DNA of 64,000 nucleotides from PALSA-911 sp963743035 (GTDB lineage Bacteria > Pseudomonadota > Alphaproteobacteria > Acetobacterales > Acetobacteraceae). The stretch is taken from positions 310,001-374,000 of the forward strand of contig CAVUOB010000001.1 of the NCBI GenBank assembly GCA_963743035.1, given 5' to 3'. The notes beneath the pieces were generated by a model. It was not told the DNA's origin. It did no database searches and saw nothing but the letters and a program-made list of their open reading frames with translations. Made by a program: the position numbers and the translations under genes. This document shows positions 8,120 through 17,541 of the stretch, piece by piece (position 1 is the stretch's first letter; each line of letters starts with the position of its first letter).

Positions 8120-9763
8120 TCACGCAACGGTGCCGCTGATGCCCTGCCACAGCAACCGGGTTTCCCGGCCGGGATCGGCCACGACGGACCAGGTCGCATC
8201 CAGGATCATCGTCTCCCGCGTCTGCGCGTCATAGGCCGGCCAGTGCGGAACCGCCGGATTGTCCGGCGAGCCCGTGCGCGCGAAAGCCGCCCAGGTGGCG
8301 GACATGCGCGCGGCCAACTCCTGCGCCGCCGGGCCGCGGTCGGTGGAGCCGACGAATTCCAGCGTGTCGAAGGTGAACGGCACGTCCATCGCATGCGGCG
8401 CCTTCAGCTTGCCGCCATGCACCGGCGTCTCCCAGCGGAAGGCATACATGTAGACCGGTGCTCCGTTCTGCACCGCCTTGCGCTGCGCCAGCGTCAACGA
8501 GCGGATGCGGAAATTGCTGTCGGTCAGGATGGCGATCAACAGTTCCGCCGGATTGGTTTCCGGATGCAGGGATTTGTACAGCGCGATCACCCGGTCCGCA
8601 TCGGCGCCCGCCACCACTGCCACCCGGCTGCGCAGTTCTTCCTCGCTCAGCGTGCGGTTCCAGATCCTGTCGTCCGGCGCCAGGAAGATCGCCATCTCGT
8701 CCTTCATGTCGCCGATCATCAGCGGGATGTGCCGGGAGACATCCGGCGCGACGGGATCGAAGGGCTGGTTCGGCAGGCTGCGCCCGTCGACCACCGGGCC
8801 GAAATTATAGCGGTCGAACAGCTTGTGCCCGGTCGGGCCGATCGCCTGCGACGCCGGCGCGATGGCGGCGAGCATCCGCGCGACCGGCACCGTCTGCAGC
8901 TCGGCAAGCTGCCCGGCATGGAGCCCGAGCGTGCGCAGCACCGCTTCGGCCAGGCGGCTGGCGCGGTCCTTGTCGATCAGCCGCACCGCGGCGCCGCTCT
9001 GGATGATGGCGCGGTGAAACAACCCCGCGGCTTCCGGCATCGCCAGCAGGGTGCTGACCTTGCCGCCGCCGCCGGACTCGCCGAAGATCGTAACATTGGC
9101 GGGATCGCCGCCGAACCGGCCGATATTGTCGCGCACCCATCGAAGCGCCGCGACCATGTCCAGCGTGCCCGCATTGCCGGAATCGGCAAACTCGGCGCCG
9201 CCGATCTCCGCCAGGTACAGATGGCCGAAGATGTTCAGGCGCTGGTTGACGGTCACCACCACGACATCGCCGCGCCGGCACAGCGCATTGCCCTGGGTGC
9301 GCCGGCTATTGGCCGAACCGTAAGAGAACGCGCCGCCATGGAACCAGACCATCACCGGGCGTTTCGCGCCATCCGCGCCGGGGGTCCACAGGTTCAGCGT
9401 CAGGCAGTCCTCGCCCTCCGGTGTGGTGTCCGGGGCGCCGGAGAAATCTGCCAGCTCGGGGCGGCGCTTCACCCCGTCCAGCGCCTGCGGCGCATGGCCC
9501 TGATAGCTTGTGGCGTCGCGCACGCCGGCCCAGGCAAGCGGCGGAAGTGGCGGCAGGAAGCGGTTGCGCCCGGCGGTGGAGGCGCCATAGGGGATGCCGC
9601 GAAACACCAGGATGCCGGCCTCGTCGGCGCCCCGGAGCTTACCGGAAACCGTCTCGATGACCGGATCGGTGGCGGCCTCGGCCGCGGTCACGGGCAAGGA
9701 GGCAGCGGCGGCGGCGGCCAGCAGGGTGCGGCGGTCGATCCCGCCATTGGCGTCATCGTTCAT
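8120..9763 (-). CDS. type-B carboxylesterase (para-nitrobenzyl-esterase family)
   Basis: An exported serine esterase of 547 residues. An N-terminal twin-arginine-like leader (DRRTLLAAAAAASLPVTAAEA) points to Tat or Sec export. Family motifs occur in order: EDCLTLNLWTP, MVWFHGGAF (oxyanion hole), the nucleophile elbow FGESGGGGK with catalytic Ser, KDEMAIF with the probable acid residue, and APHAMDVPF with the catalytic His. The start is ATG 9763 because ggggag lies about nine bases ahead of it; the alternative ATG five codons upstream overlaps that ribosome-binding sequence. Natural substrate unknown. It is divergent from the amidohydrolase operon. Confidence 0.92.
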   Translation of the reverse strand: MNDDANGGIDRRTLLAAAAAASLPVTAAEAATDPVIETVSGKLRGADEAGILVFRGIPYGASTAGRNRFLPPLPPLAWAGVRDATSYQGHAPQALDGVKRRPELADFSGAPDTTPEGEDCLTLNLWTPGADGAKRPVMVWFHGGAFSYGSANSRRTQGNALCRRGDVVVVTVNQRLNIFGHLYLAEIGGAEFADSGNAGTLDMVAALRWVRDNIGRFGGDPANVTIFGESGGGGKVSTLLAMPEAAGLFHRAIIQSGAAVRLIDKDRASRLAEAVLRTLGLHAGQLAELQTVPVARMLAAIAPASQAIGPTGHKLFDRYNFGPVVDGRSLPNQPFDPVAPDVSRHIPLMIGDMKDEMAIFLAPDDRIWNRTLSEEELRSRVAVVAGADADRVIALYKSLHPETNPAELLIAILTDSNFRIRSLTLAQRKAVQNGAPVYMYAFRWETPVHGGKLKAPHAMDVPFTFDTLEFVGSTDRGPAAQELAARMSATWAAFARTGSPDNPAVPHWPAYDAQTRETMILDATWSVVADPGRETRLLWQGISGTVA

Positions 9764-9932
9764 CGTTCGTCTCCCCATTCGTTGCGCCGATCATGCCGCC
9801 GGCCGGCCGCGGTGTCGAATACCCCAGGTGGCACGCCAGGAGGCGGCTGGCTTTTGCCCGGCGGCGGTCTATCCTTTGCCGGATCGAGGCCGGGTGAACC
9901 GGCCCGACGCAAGCGGGGAAGGAGGGAACGCC

Positions 9933-10958
9933 ATGGACCAGGCACGCCGGATCAGCGCGACCGACGAATTTCTGTCGCGCTGGACCGAACCGGTGCTGGA
10001 ACCGGATCTGCCGATCATCGATCCGCATCATCATCTGTGGATCCGCGACGGCGAGCCCTATCTGATGCCGGAACTGCTGGCCGATCTCTATAGCGGCCAC
10101 CGCATCACCGCGACCGTCTTCGCCGAATGCCATTCGATGTATCGCGCCCACGGCCCCGTCGAAATGCGCCCTGTCGGCGAGACGGAGTTCGTCGCCGGCG
10201 TGGCCGCCATGAGCGAGAGCGGCGGCTTCGGCCCGTCGCGCGCCTGCGCCGCGATCTTCGGCGGCGTGGACATGACGCTGGGCGCGGCGGTGGAGCCGGT
10301 GCTGGAGGCGCATATCCGCGCCGGCGGCGGCCGGTTCCGCGGCGTGCGCTATTCCACCAGCTGGGATGCCAGCGACAGGATCCGCTCCATCGTGCCCGAA
10401 CCGCACCGCCTCGCGGACAGCCGGGTGCGCGCGGCCATGGGCGTGCTGCACCGCCTGGGCCTCTCTTTCGACGCCTGGCTCTATCACCCCCAGCTCGCCG
10501 ACATCGCCGATCTCGCCGCGGCGTTCCCGGACATGACGATCATCCTGAACCATGTCGGCAGCCCGATCCTCGGCGGCCCCTATGCCGGGCAACGCGACGA
10601 GGTGTTCCGCGACTGGAAGGCCGGGATCTCGGCAGTGGCGCGGCATCCGAACGTCGTGGTCAAGCTGGGCGCGCTGCCGATCCGCCTGCCGGGCGGGACA
10701 TACGACCGGGAGATGCCGCCCTCCTCGGAGGAGGTCGCTTCCGCCTGGCGCCCATACCTGGAAACCTGCATCGAGGCGTTCGGCCCCAAACGCGGCATGT
10801 TCGAGAGCAACTTCCCGGTGCAGCGCCGCTGGTGCAGCTACCAGGTCGTCTGGAACGCCTTCAAGCGCCTCGCCGCCGGCGCGTCGGAAGCGGAGAAGGC
10901 GGACCTGTTCAGCAACACCGCCGCGCGCGTCTACCGCATTGCGGAGCAACCCGCATGA
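9933..10958 (+). CDS. amidohydrolase-2 family metal-dependent hydrolase
   Basis: A 341-residue TIM-barrel hydrolase of the amidohydrolase-2 (PF04909) family, which includes lactone hydrolases and decarboxylases. The metal-binding HHHLW motif is at residues ~31-35 (IIDPHHHLW). Later conserved elements are RFRGVRYS, ILNHVGSP (metal His) and MFESNFPV near the C-terminus. The ATG at 9933 has a strong ribosome-binding site (aaggaggga). It overlaps the next gene, an ABC binding protein, as ATGA, so hydrolase and importer are one operon. The likely task is hydrolysis of the imported compound, whose identity cannot be read. Confidence 0.88.
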   Translation: MDQARRISATDEFLSRWTEPVLEPDLPIIDPHHHLWIRDGEPYLMPELLADLYSGHRITATVFAECHSMYRAHGPVEMRPVGETEFVAGVAAMSESGGFGPSRACAAIFGGVDMTLGAAVEPVLEAHIRAGGGRFRGVRYSTSWDASDRIRSIVPEPHRLADSRVRAAMGVLHRLGLSFDAWLYHPQLADIADLAAAFPDMTIILNHVGSPILGGPYAGQRDEVFRDWKAGISAVARHPNVVVKLGALPIRLPGGTYDREMPPSSEEVASAWRPYLETCIEAFGPKRGMFESNFPVQRRWCSYQVVWNAFKRLAAGASEAEKADLFSNTAARVYRIAEQPA

Positions 10959-11962
10959 GGCCCGTCCTTCGTATCCTGCTTGTCTGCATGGCCATGCTCG
11001 CCATCCCGCGCCTGGCGGCAGCGGAGACTAACGAGGTCCGCATCGCCCAGCCCTACGGGGTGATCTACCTGCCGAGCTACGTGGTGGTGGACCGCCAGCT
11101 GATCCAGAAACACGCCAGGGCGATGGGGCTCGGCGACATCAAGGTGACATTGACGCGTCTGTCCAGCGGCCCCGCCGGCAGCGACATGATCCTGTCGGGC
11201 AACGCCGATTTCGCCATGGGCGGCTACGGGCCGATGCTGACCCTGTGGGACAAGACCCGCGGGCCGCAGAAGGTGAAGGGCGTGATGGCGCTGAGCTCCT
11301 CGCCGATTTTTCTCATTTCCACCGATCCGCGCATCAAGACGCTCCGCGATTTCGGCGAGAATGACCGCATCGCGGTCAGCGCGGTGAAAGTGACCTTGCA
11401 GGCGATCGTGCTGCAGATGGCGGCGGCGAAGGAGTTCGGCTGGGAGAACCGCTTCAGGTTCGATCCGCTGACGGTTTCGATGTCCAACCCCGACGGCATG
11501 GCGGCGATCCTGTCCGGCGCCGGGGAAGTACGCACGCAGGCGGCGATCCTGCCATTCGCCGTGGAGGAGATGGAATCCGGCAAGGCGCACATGGTGATGA
11601 CGTCCGACGATGTCTGGGGCGGCAAGGCCAGTACCGCGGTGCTGTTCGGCACCGAGAAATTCCATACCGAAAACCCGAAGCTTTATGCGGCGCTGGCGGC
11701 GGCGTTCGAGGAGGCGATCGACCTGATCAACGCCGATCCCGCCGCGGCGGCCGAGATCTACGTGAAGAACGAACCGACGAAAAAGGGCACCGCCTGGATC
11801 GAAAAGATCCTGCGCGACAAATCGCTGATCGAATTCAAGTCGGTGCCGGAGCGCACCATGCTGTTCGCCGATTTCGTCGCCAGGCTCGGCACGCTGCGCA
11901 CGCCGCCCAAGACCTGGTCGGAGGTGTTCTTCGACAACGTCGCCGGCAAGCCCGGTTCCTGA
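10955..11962 (+). CDS. NitT/TauT-family ABC transporter substrate-binding protein
   Basis: A 335-residue periplasmic binding protein with a Sec signal (MRPVLRILLVCMAMLAIPRL followed by AAA). It has the fold signature of the SsuA/ThiY group: an early IYLPSYVVVDRQLIQKHA, the SGNADFAMGGYGPMLTLWD tract and a domain-crossing KVTLQAIVLQ. Members bind nitrate, sulfonates, taurine, thiamine precursors and similar anions or amines; the ligand here is unknown. It is coupled by ATGA to the amidohydrolase and followed three bases later by the ATPase gene. Confidence 0.88.
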   Translation: MRPVLRILLVCMAMLAIPRLAAAETNEVRIAQPYGVIYLPSYVVVDRQLIQKHARAMGLGDIKVTLTRLSSGPAGSDMILSGNADFAMGGYGPMLTLWDKTRGPQKVKGVMALSSSPIFLISTDPRIKTLRDFGENDRIAVSAVKVTLQAIVLQMAAAKEFGWENRFRFDPLTVSMSNPDGMAAILSGAGEVRTQAAILPFAVEEMESGKAHMVMTSDDVWGGKASTAVLFGTEKFHTENPKLYAALAAAFEEAIDLINADPAAAAEIYVKNEPTKKGTAWIEKILRDKSLIEFKSVPERTMLFADFVARLGTLRTPPKTWSEVFFDNVAGKPGS

Positions 11963-11964
11963 TC

Positions 11965-12768
11965 GTGAGCGAAGCGGCGGTCGTGCTGGAGGTTGCCGGC
12001 GTCACCCTGCAGTACAAGACCCGCGACCTGCTGGTGACCGCGACGCACCGGGTGAGCTTCGAGGTGATGGCCGGCGAGCGCACGATCCTGCTCGGCCCCT
12101 CCGGCTGCGGCAAATCCACGCTGCTGAAGGCCATCGCCGGCTTCATCAGGCCGGTGGAGGGCCAGGTCCTGCTGCACGGAAAGCCGGTCTCGCGGCCCGG
12201 GCCGGACCGGATGATGGTGTTCCAGGAATTCGACCAGCTGCTGCCCTGGAAGACGGTGCGGGAGAACATCGCCTTTCCGCTGCTGATCAACGGCATGCCC
12301 CGGAGGGAGGCGGAGGACCGGGCGCTCGCCTATGTGGAAAAGGTCAACCTGACGCCGTTTCGCGACGCCTACACCCATACGCTGTCCGGCGGCATGAAGC
12401 AGCGCGTGGCGATCGCCCGGGCGCTGGCGATGGAGCCGGGCATCCTGCTGATGGACGAGCCCTTCGCCGCCTTGGACGCGCTGACGCGCCAGAAGATGCA
12501 GGAAGAGCTGCTGGAACTCTGGGCGTCGATCCGTTGCGCCATGGTGTTCGTGACCCACTCGATCGACGAGGCGATCCTGATCGGCTCGCGCATCGTGGTG
12601 TTGTCGCCGCATCCCGGCCGTGTCCGCGCGGAGCTGAATTGCGGCAGGTTCGGCTTCGACAACCAGGGCTCGGCGGATTTTGCCCAGCTTCGCCGCCGCA
12701 TCCAGACCATGCTGTTCGGCGCCGCCTTCGCCGATGCCGGAGACGATCCCGGAGACATTCATGGATAG
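11965..12768 (+). CDS. NitT/TauT-family ABC transporter ATP-binding protein
   Basis: The importer ATPase, 267 residues. Walker A is GPSGCGKST near residue 46, the Q-loop lies in VFQEFDQLLPWKTVREN, the signature is LSGGMKQRVAIARAL, Walker B is GILLMDEPFAALD, and the switch His is in VTHSIDEA. The VFQxxxLLPW and PFAALDALTR pattern is typical of the SsuB/TauB subgroup. It starts at GTG 11965, two bases after the binding-protein stop, and its end overlaps the permease start by eight bases. Confidence 0.93.
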   Translation: MSEAAVVLEVAGVTLQYKTRDLLVTATHRVSFEVMAGERTILLGPSGCGKSTLLKAIAGFIRPVEGQVLLHGKPVSRPGPDRMMVFQEFDQLLPWKTVRENIAFPLLINGMPRREAEDRALAYVEKVNLTPFRDAYTHTLSGGMKQRVAIARALAMEPGILLMDEPFAALDALTRQKMQEELLELWASIRCAMVFVTHSIDEAILIGSRIVVLSPHPGRVRAELNCGRFGFDNQGSADFAQLRRRIQTMLFGAAFADAGDDPGDIHG

Positions 12769-13645
12769 GCGATCCCCGCCGCTCGAATATCACGACCGTC
12801 CGGAGCGCGATGTCGCCTTGGCGGCGGCGGAGCAGGTCGGCGATGCCGAACAGCCCTTGCCGCTGGCGGCACGGCTGGCCAACACGATGTTCCTGCGCCG
12901 CTCCGCCGTGCTGCTGCTGCTGGCGGTGCTGTGGGAGGGTTACGCCGAATACGCCGACAACGAGCTGATGTTCCCCTCCCTGGTCGATACGCTGCAGGCG
13001 CTGTGGCAGGTGACCGTGACCGGGGAAATCCTGGCGCGCGTATGGACCTCGGTGCAGGTGCTGCTGATCGGCTATTCGGTGGGCCTGGCGGTGGCCGCGC
13101 TGCTGACCTTCCTGGCGGTCTCCACCCGTTTCGGCGCCGATGTGCTGTCCACGCTGACCAGCATGTTCAACCCGCTGCCGGCGCTGGCCACCCTGCCGCT
13201 GGCCCTGCTGTGGTTCGGCCTCGGCCTGCCGAGCCTGGTGTTCGTGATCACCCAGTCGGTGGTCTGGACCGTTTCGTTGAATACGCTGACGGGCTTTCAG
13301 TCGGTGTCCGACACGCTGCGCATGGCCGGGCAGAATTTCGGCCTGCGCGGGGTCGGCTACGTCACAAGATTGCTGGTCCCGGCGGCATTCCCGCTGATCC
13401 TGACCGGGCTGAAGCTCGGCTGGGCCTTCGCCTGGCGCACGCTGATCGGCGCCGAGCTGATCTTCGGCGTCACCTCGCGCAGCGGCGGCCTCGGCTGGTT
13501 CATCTTCGAGAACCGCACCCAGCTCGAAACGCCGAAAGTGTTCGCCGGGCTGCTGGTGGTGATCCTGATCGGCCTGGCGGTGGAAACGCTGATCTTCCGC
13601 ACGATCGAGACCCGCACGGTGCGGAAATGGGGAATGCAGCGATGA
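12761..13645 (+). CDS. NitT/TauT-family ABC transporter permease
   Basis: The inner-membrane permease closing the amidohydrolase-importer operon, 294 residues. A ~45-residue charged N-terminal extension precedes about six helices. The cytoplasmic EAA-like loop is seen as SDTLRMAGQNFGLRGVGYVT, and the region NPLPALATLPLALLWFGLG matches the SsuC/TauC family. I start it at ATG 12761 (MDRRSPPLEYHD), overlapping the ATPase stop by eight bases. No dedicated regulator sits nearby. Family call is firm; substrate is not. Confidence 0.91.
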   Translation: MDRRSPPLEYHDRPERDVALAAAEQVGDAEQPLPLAARLANTMFLRRSAVLLLLAVLWEGYAEYADNELMFPSLVDTLQALWQVTVTGEILARVWTSVQVLLIGYSVGLAVAALLTFLAVSTRFGADVLSTLTSMFNPLPALATLPLALLWFGLGLPSLVFVITQSVVWTVSLNTLTGFQSVSDTLRMAGQNFGLRGVGYVTRLLVPAAFPLILTGLKLGWAFAWRTLIGAELIFGVTSRSGGLGWFIFENRTQLETPKVFAGLLVVILIGLAVETLIFRTIETRTVRKWGMQR

Positions 13646-13741
13646 GCCCTCCGCCGGCGTCCGGGGCATAAAGCATCCGGGGCATCACGATAGGCGGAGA
13701 CAGCGGCTTCGCGCGAAACGAACCGTTGCGACTTCCTCGAA

Positions 13742-13766
13742 AAAGGCCGATCCTGCAACGGCCTTT
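13742..13766. terminator. stem-loop, likely terminator of the amidohydrolase-importer operon
   Basis: A perfect 8-bp inverted repeat, aaaggccg / cggccttt, with a nine-base loop, about 100 bases after the permease stop. Arms end in A and T runs, so it could work in either direction, though the trailing T tract on the + strand is only three bases. It also lies just upstream of the PEP-CTERM gene. Confidence 0.55.
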
Positions 13767-13812
13767 CGGGCGCGGGGACAACACCAAGGTCGTTCAGCGA
13801 GAGGACAGGACC

Positions 13813-14466
13813 ATGGCATACGCAAACGCAACCCGGTTGATGCTGATGGCAGGTATCCTGGCGGTGGCCCAGGCCGTGCCCGCGCGGGCGGCGCTGTTGC
13901 AATACGATTTTACCGGTCACATCACCGCGGAGGATACCAGCGGCCCGCTGAGAACCCTGCTGAACCCGAACTTCAATACGAATCTGGATGTGGTCAACGG
14001 GTTCCTGCAATTCGATTCCAGCACGCTGCCGACGTCGCCGGGCGTCTTCAACCTGCCGGGCGCCATCTTCCATGCGGTATTCGCCGGCGGAACGGTGGAC
14101 TCAGTGGGCGTAGCGGCGACGGTTAGCGTCAACCAGGACGCGCTGGTCTTCTCGACCAACGTGCCCGTGGCCCAGTTCCTGCCGACGGTGATTTCAAGCG
14201 CGACCATGAGCCTGGGCTTCGAGACGTTCACGGACGGGTTTTTCAGCCTGACCAGCCTGCCGACGACCGTCCCGCCCGGCGACATGACGCTCGGCTTCGC
14301 CTATACCGCCGGCGGCATCGACTACGGCGCCAGCACCGACACCAACCTCGTCGTCACCATAGCCGCCATACCCGAGCCGGCCTCGATCGCCCTGCTGGGA
14401 TTGGGCCTGGCCGGGTTGGCTCTCGCGCGGGGCCGCTCCGCGGACCGCGCGAGGCGGCCCGGATAA
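13813..14466 (+). CDS. PEP-CTERM sorting-domain protein
   Basis: A 217-residue exported protein with a signal peptide (cleavage near ARA-ALLQYDF) and a C-terminal sorting signal: IPEPASIALLGLGLAGLALA followed by a basic RGR tail. PEP-CTERM proteins are cut and anchored or released by an exosortase, usually in exopolysaccharide producers. The middle is Thr/Ser/Asn-rich with no Cys and no domain I can name. ATG 13813 has gaggacagga as a ribosome-binding region. Two more PEP-CTERM genes occur at 21630 and 33920, but no exosortase is in the window. Confidence 0.9.
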   Translation: MAYANATRLMLMAGILAVAQAVPARAALLQYDFTGHITAEDTSGPLRTLLNPNFNTNLDVVNGFLQFDSSTLPTSPGVFNLPGAIFHAVFAGGTVDSVGVAATVSVNQDALVFSTNVPVAQFLPTVISSATMSLGFETFTDGFFSLTSLPTTVPPGDMTLGFAYTAGGIDYGASTDTNLVVTIAAIPEPASIALLGLGLAGLALARGRSADRARRPG

Positions 14467-14539
14467 CGCCCCGGCCGCGTTCACCAGCGCCGGTTCACGC
14501 ACAAGGCCAGCAGAACGAACGCAGCAGGGGGGCGCCACC

Positions 14540-15935
14540 ATGGCGACCTGGAGGCCGGATCCGACATTCTATCCGTCGCCGCGAATGGCCATGAAGGCGC
14601 CCGCGGAAACCCTCGCCTATGTGGCGAGCTTCGATCCCACGCGTCGTGTTCCGGACGCGCTCAGCGTGATCGACGTCGATCCGGGGTCGCCGACCTACTC
14701 GCAAAGGGTGGGGACGGTGACGATGCCGAACCGCGGCGACGAGCTGCACCATTTCGGCTGGAACGCCTGCAGCTCCTGCCTTTGTCCGAACGCCCCGCAT
14801 CCGCATTCCGAGCGCCGCTATCTCATTGTGCCCGGCCTGCGCTCGTCGCGCATCCACATCCTCGACACCAGGGACAACCCGCGCGAGCCGAAGATCGTCC
14901 GGGTGCTGGAGCCGGCGGAGGTTGCGGAGCGGTCCGGCTATACGCGCCCGCACACGATCCATTGCGGGCCGGAAGGCATCTACGTCGCCGCCCTGAGCAA
15001 TGCAGCAGGGCGAGGCGCCGGGCGGCGTGTTCCTGATGGACCACGAGACGTTCGACATCCGCGGCCGCTGGGAAATCGACCGGGGGCCGCAGCGCCTCGC
15101 CTACGACGCCTGGTGGCACCTTGGCCACGACACCATGGTCACGAGCGAATGGGGCCTGCCGGCGAGCTTCGAGAACGGCCTGGTTCCGGAAATCCTGCTC
15201 GGGGGCCAATACGGCCACAAGCTGCATTTCTGGGACCTGCATTCGCGCAAGCACAAGCAGGAGATCGACTTCGGCACCGAGAACCAGCTCGTGTTCGAAC
15301 TCCGCCCCGCGCATGACCCGACCAAGGCCTATGGCTTCGTCAACTCGGTGATCAGCCTGAAGGATCTTTCCGCGTCCATCTGGACCTGGTACCGCGAGGG
15401 CGATGCCTGGGCGGTCAGGAAGATCATCGAGATCCCCGCCGAACCTGCCGACCCCGCACTTCTGCCGCCCATGCTCAAGGGCTTCGCCGCGGTGCCCCCG
15501 CTGGTCACCGATATCGATCTCTCCATGGACGATCGCTTCCTCTACGTCGCCTGCTGGGCCACCGGCGACCTCCGGCAATACGACGTGTCCGATCCGTTCG
15601 CGCCGAAGCTGGCCGGCACCGTCCGGATCGGCGGCATCGTCTCCCGCGGCACCCATCCGAAAGCCGCCAACGGCGCATTGAACGGCGGCCCGCAGATGGT
15701 GGAGATCAGCCGAGACGGGCGGCGCGTCTATTTCACCAACTCGCTCTACGGCGCGATCGACGAGCAGTTCTACCCCGAAGGGATCGACGGCTGGATGGTG
15801 AAGGTCGACGCCGACCCCGGCGGCGGTATCGCCTTCGACCCGAATTTCTTCGTCGAGTGGCCGAAGACCCACCGTCCGCACCAGGTGCGCCTGGAGGGCG
15901 GCGACTGCTCTTCCGATTCCTACTGCTATCCGTGA
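14540..15935 (+). pseudogene. selenium-binding protein SBP56 / methanethiol oxidase family, frameshifted
   Basis: Proteins of this family (SBP56, MtoX) include methanethiol oxidase, which turns methanethiol into formaldehyde, H2S and H2O2. The first frame gives the N-terminal third, with WNACSSCLCPNAPHPHSERR (conserved Cys pair) and YTRPHTIHCGPEGIYVAALS. After about base 15000 homology continues one frame over with GGVFLMDHETFDIRGRWEID, WWHLGHDTMVTSEWG, the repeated VTDIDLSMDDRFLYVACW and the terminal LEGGDCSSDSYCYP. Both parts together give the family's usual ~465 residues. The break at 14999-15012 equals one extra base. It is either a recent inactivation or a base-calling error; every other part looks intact. 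Confidence 0.9.
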
Positions 15936-15948
15936 GACCCGAATATCC

Positions 15949-16587
15949 GTGAGATCCGAACTGGCGCTGGAAGCCGCATGGCCCTGGCTCACCATTGCCG
16001 GGCTCGGCCTGTTTCATGGCCTCAACCCGGCGATGGGCTGGTTGTTCGCCGTGGCGCTCGGCCTGCATCGCCATAGCCGCCGGGCCGTGCTGCTGGCGCT
16101 GCCGCCGATGGCGGCGGGCCACGCGCTGTCCATTTTGCTCGTGGCGGCCTCGGCGGTGGCCATGGGGATGGTGGTCAACACCGCTGTCGTCCGCCTGATC
16201 TCGGGCGGCATTCTCCTGCTCTGGGCGGGGTATCACTGGCGCTACGGCCATCGCCACCGCGTGCGCGTCGGCATGACCGTTGGGGCCGCGGGTCTTGTGC
16301 TCTGGTCCTTCCTGATGGCGACCGCGCACGGTGCCGGGCTGATGCTGGTGCCCGCCCTGCTGCCGCTATGCGCGCGCATGTCCACCGTCAGCCATGGACC
16401 GCTGATGGTCTCGCTCGCAGCCGTGGCCCTGCACACGCTCACGACGCTGCTGGCGACAGGTCTGGTCGCGATGGTCGTGCATGAATGGCTCGGCCTCGCA
16501 TTCCTGCGGCGAAGCTGGATCAACTTCGACCTGCTGTGGACCGGCGCGCTGATAACAACCGGTCTGGTGCTGATCATGACGGCCTGA
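15949..16587 (+). CDS. polytopic membrane protein next to the SBP56 gene
   Basis: A 212-residue, very hydrophobic protein with about six helices. His residues cluster at helix ends: LFHGLNPAMGW near residue 23, LHRHSRR near 40, the AGHALSI tract near 60, the loop YGHRHRVRV near 103, and MATAHGAG. This arrangement recalls metal or small-molecule transporters of the RcnA/UreH-like type, but I cannot place it in a named family. It starts at GTG 15949, thirteen bases after the SBP56 stop, so both genes probably form one unit. Since methanethiol oxidases need a metal, a role in metal supply or thiol transport is conceivable; that is inference. Confidence 0.65.
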   Translation: MRSELALEAAWPWLTIAGLGLFHGLNPAMGWLFAVALGLHRHSRRAVLLALPPMAAGHALSILLVAASAVAMGMVVNTAVVRLISGGILLLWAGYHWRYGHRHRVRVGMTVGAAGLVLWSFLMATAHGAGLMLVPALLPLCARMSTVSHGPLMVSLAAVALHTLTTLLATGLVAMVVHEWLGLAFLRRSWINFDLLWTGALITTGLVLIMTA

Positions 16588-16638
16588 GGCGGGCCGGCGG
16601 CCCTGCGCCGATGACCCGGAAACGATTCCGCCTCGATC

Positions 16639-17424
16639 CTACAGCGCCCGCGTCTCCCCGCCATCCACGTCTACCAGCGCCCCCTGAATGAACGACGCCT
16701 GATCGGAGGCGAGAAACGCGGCAACCGCCCCGATCTCCCCCGGCCGGCCGAACCGTTCGGTGCGGCACGCGGCCAGCAGCCGGTCGGCCGATTCCTGGCG
16801 GGTGATCCCCTGGTTGGCGGCCATGCGGTCGAAATTGCGCACCAGCCGGTCGGTGGCGATATGGCCGGGATTGATGGCGTTTACGCGCACCCCGTCGGCC
16901 ACGCCCTGATCCGCCATGGCCTTGGTGAAATACAGCAGCGCGGCGTTCACCGATCCGCCGATGGTGAACTCGGCCGAAGCGGTGCGGGCGCCGATGCCGG
17001 CGATGTTGATGATCGCACCCCGGCTGGTGCGCAGATGCGGCCACGCGGCGCGGGTCATGCGCACATAGCCGTGGAATTTCAGCGCGTAGCCGTCCTGCCA
17101 GTCCTCCTCGGTCAGCTGCATGAAATCGCCGCGTTTGGTGGCGCCGGCGTTGTTCACCAGGATATCCAGCCGCCCGAACCGCGCGACACACCGCGCGACC
17201 GCGTCTTTTGGCACCCCAGGGTCGCGAAAATCGCCGGCATAGACCAAGGTGCCGACCTGGGTCTGCGCGGCGATGGCGGCGGCGACCTCGTTCAGCCTGG
17301 CCTCATCGCGCGCGGCCAGGCAGACATCGGCGCCTTCGCGGGCCAGCTCGGTGGCGATTGCCTCGCCCAATCCGCGGCTTGCGCCGGTGATCAGCGCGAC
17401 TTTTCCGGACAATCCCAGGTCCAT
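16639..17424 (-). CDS. short-chain dehydrogenase/reductase, atypical active site
   Basis: A 261-residue SDR-fold protein. The NAD(P)-binding TGASRGLGEAIA (residues ~14-25) and the structural NNAGA are present, as is the conserved late NPGHIATDRL. The usual catalytic YxxxK is not seen: where it should occur the chain reads EFTIGGSVNAALLYFTKAMA, with no Tyr-x3-Lys pair. It may use a different mechanism, or the family may be a divergent SDR group with shifted residues. It is transcribed away from the ssu operon; the 240-base gap between them is shared promoter space. Confidence 0.85.
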   Translation of the reverse strand: MDLGLSGKVALITGASRGLGEAIATELAREGADVCLAARDEARLNEVAAAIAAQTQVGTLVYAGDFRDPGVPKDAVARCVARFGRLDILVNNAGATKRGDFMQLTEEDWQDGYALKFHGYVRMTRAAWPHLRTSRGAIINIAGIGARTASAEFTIGGSVNAALLYFTKAMADQGVADGVRVNAINPGHIATDRLVRNFDRMAANQGITRQESADRLLAACRTERFGRPGEIGAVAAFLASDQASFIQGALVDVDGGETRAL

Positions 17425-17541
17425 TCCGTTTCCCCCTGTGCGGTCCCGCGGCGGCGGACAGCCCCGGCATGATGGCGGCGATGGCAGCGGCGCGCAAACC
17501 GCCGCAGGGATTAATCAACTATACGCAATAGTGGAACGGTA

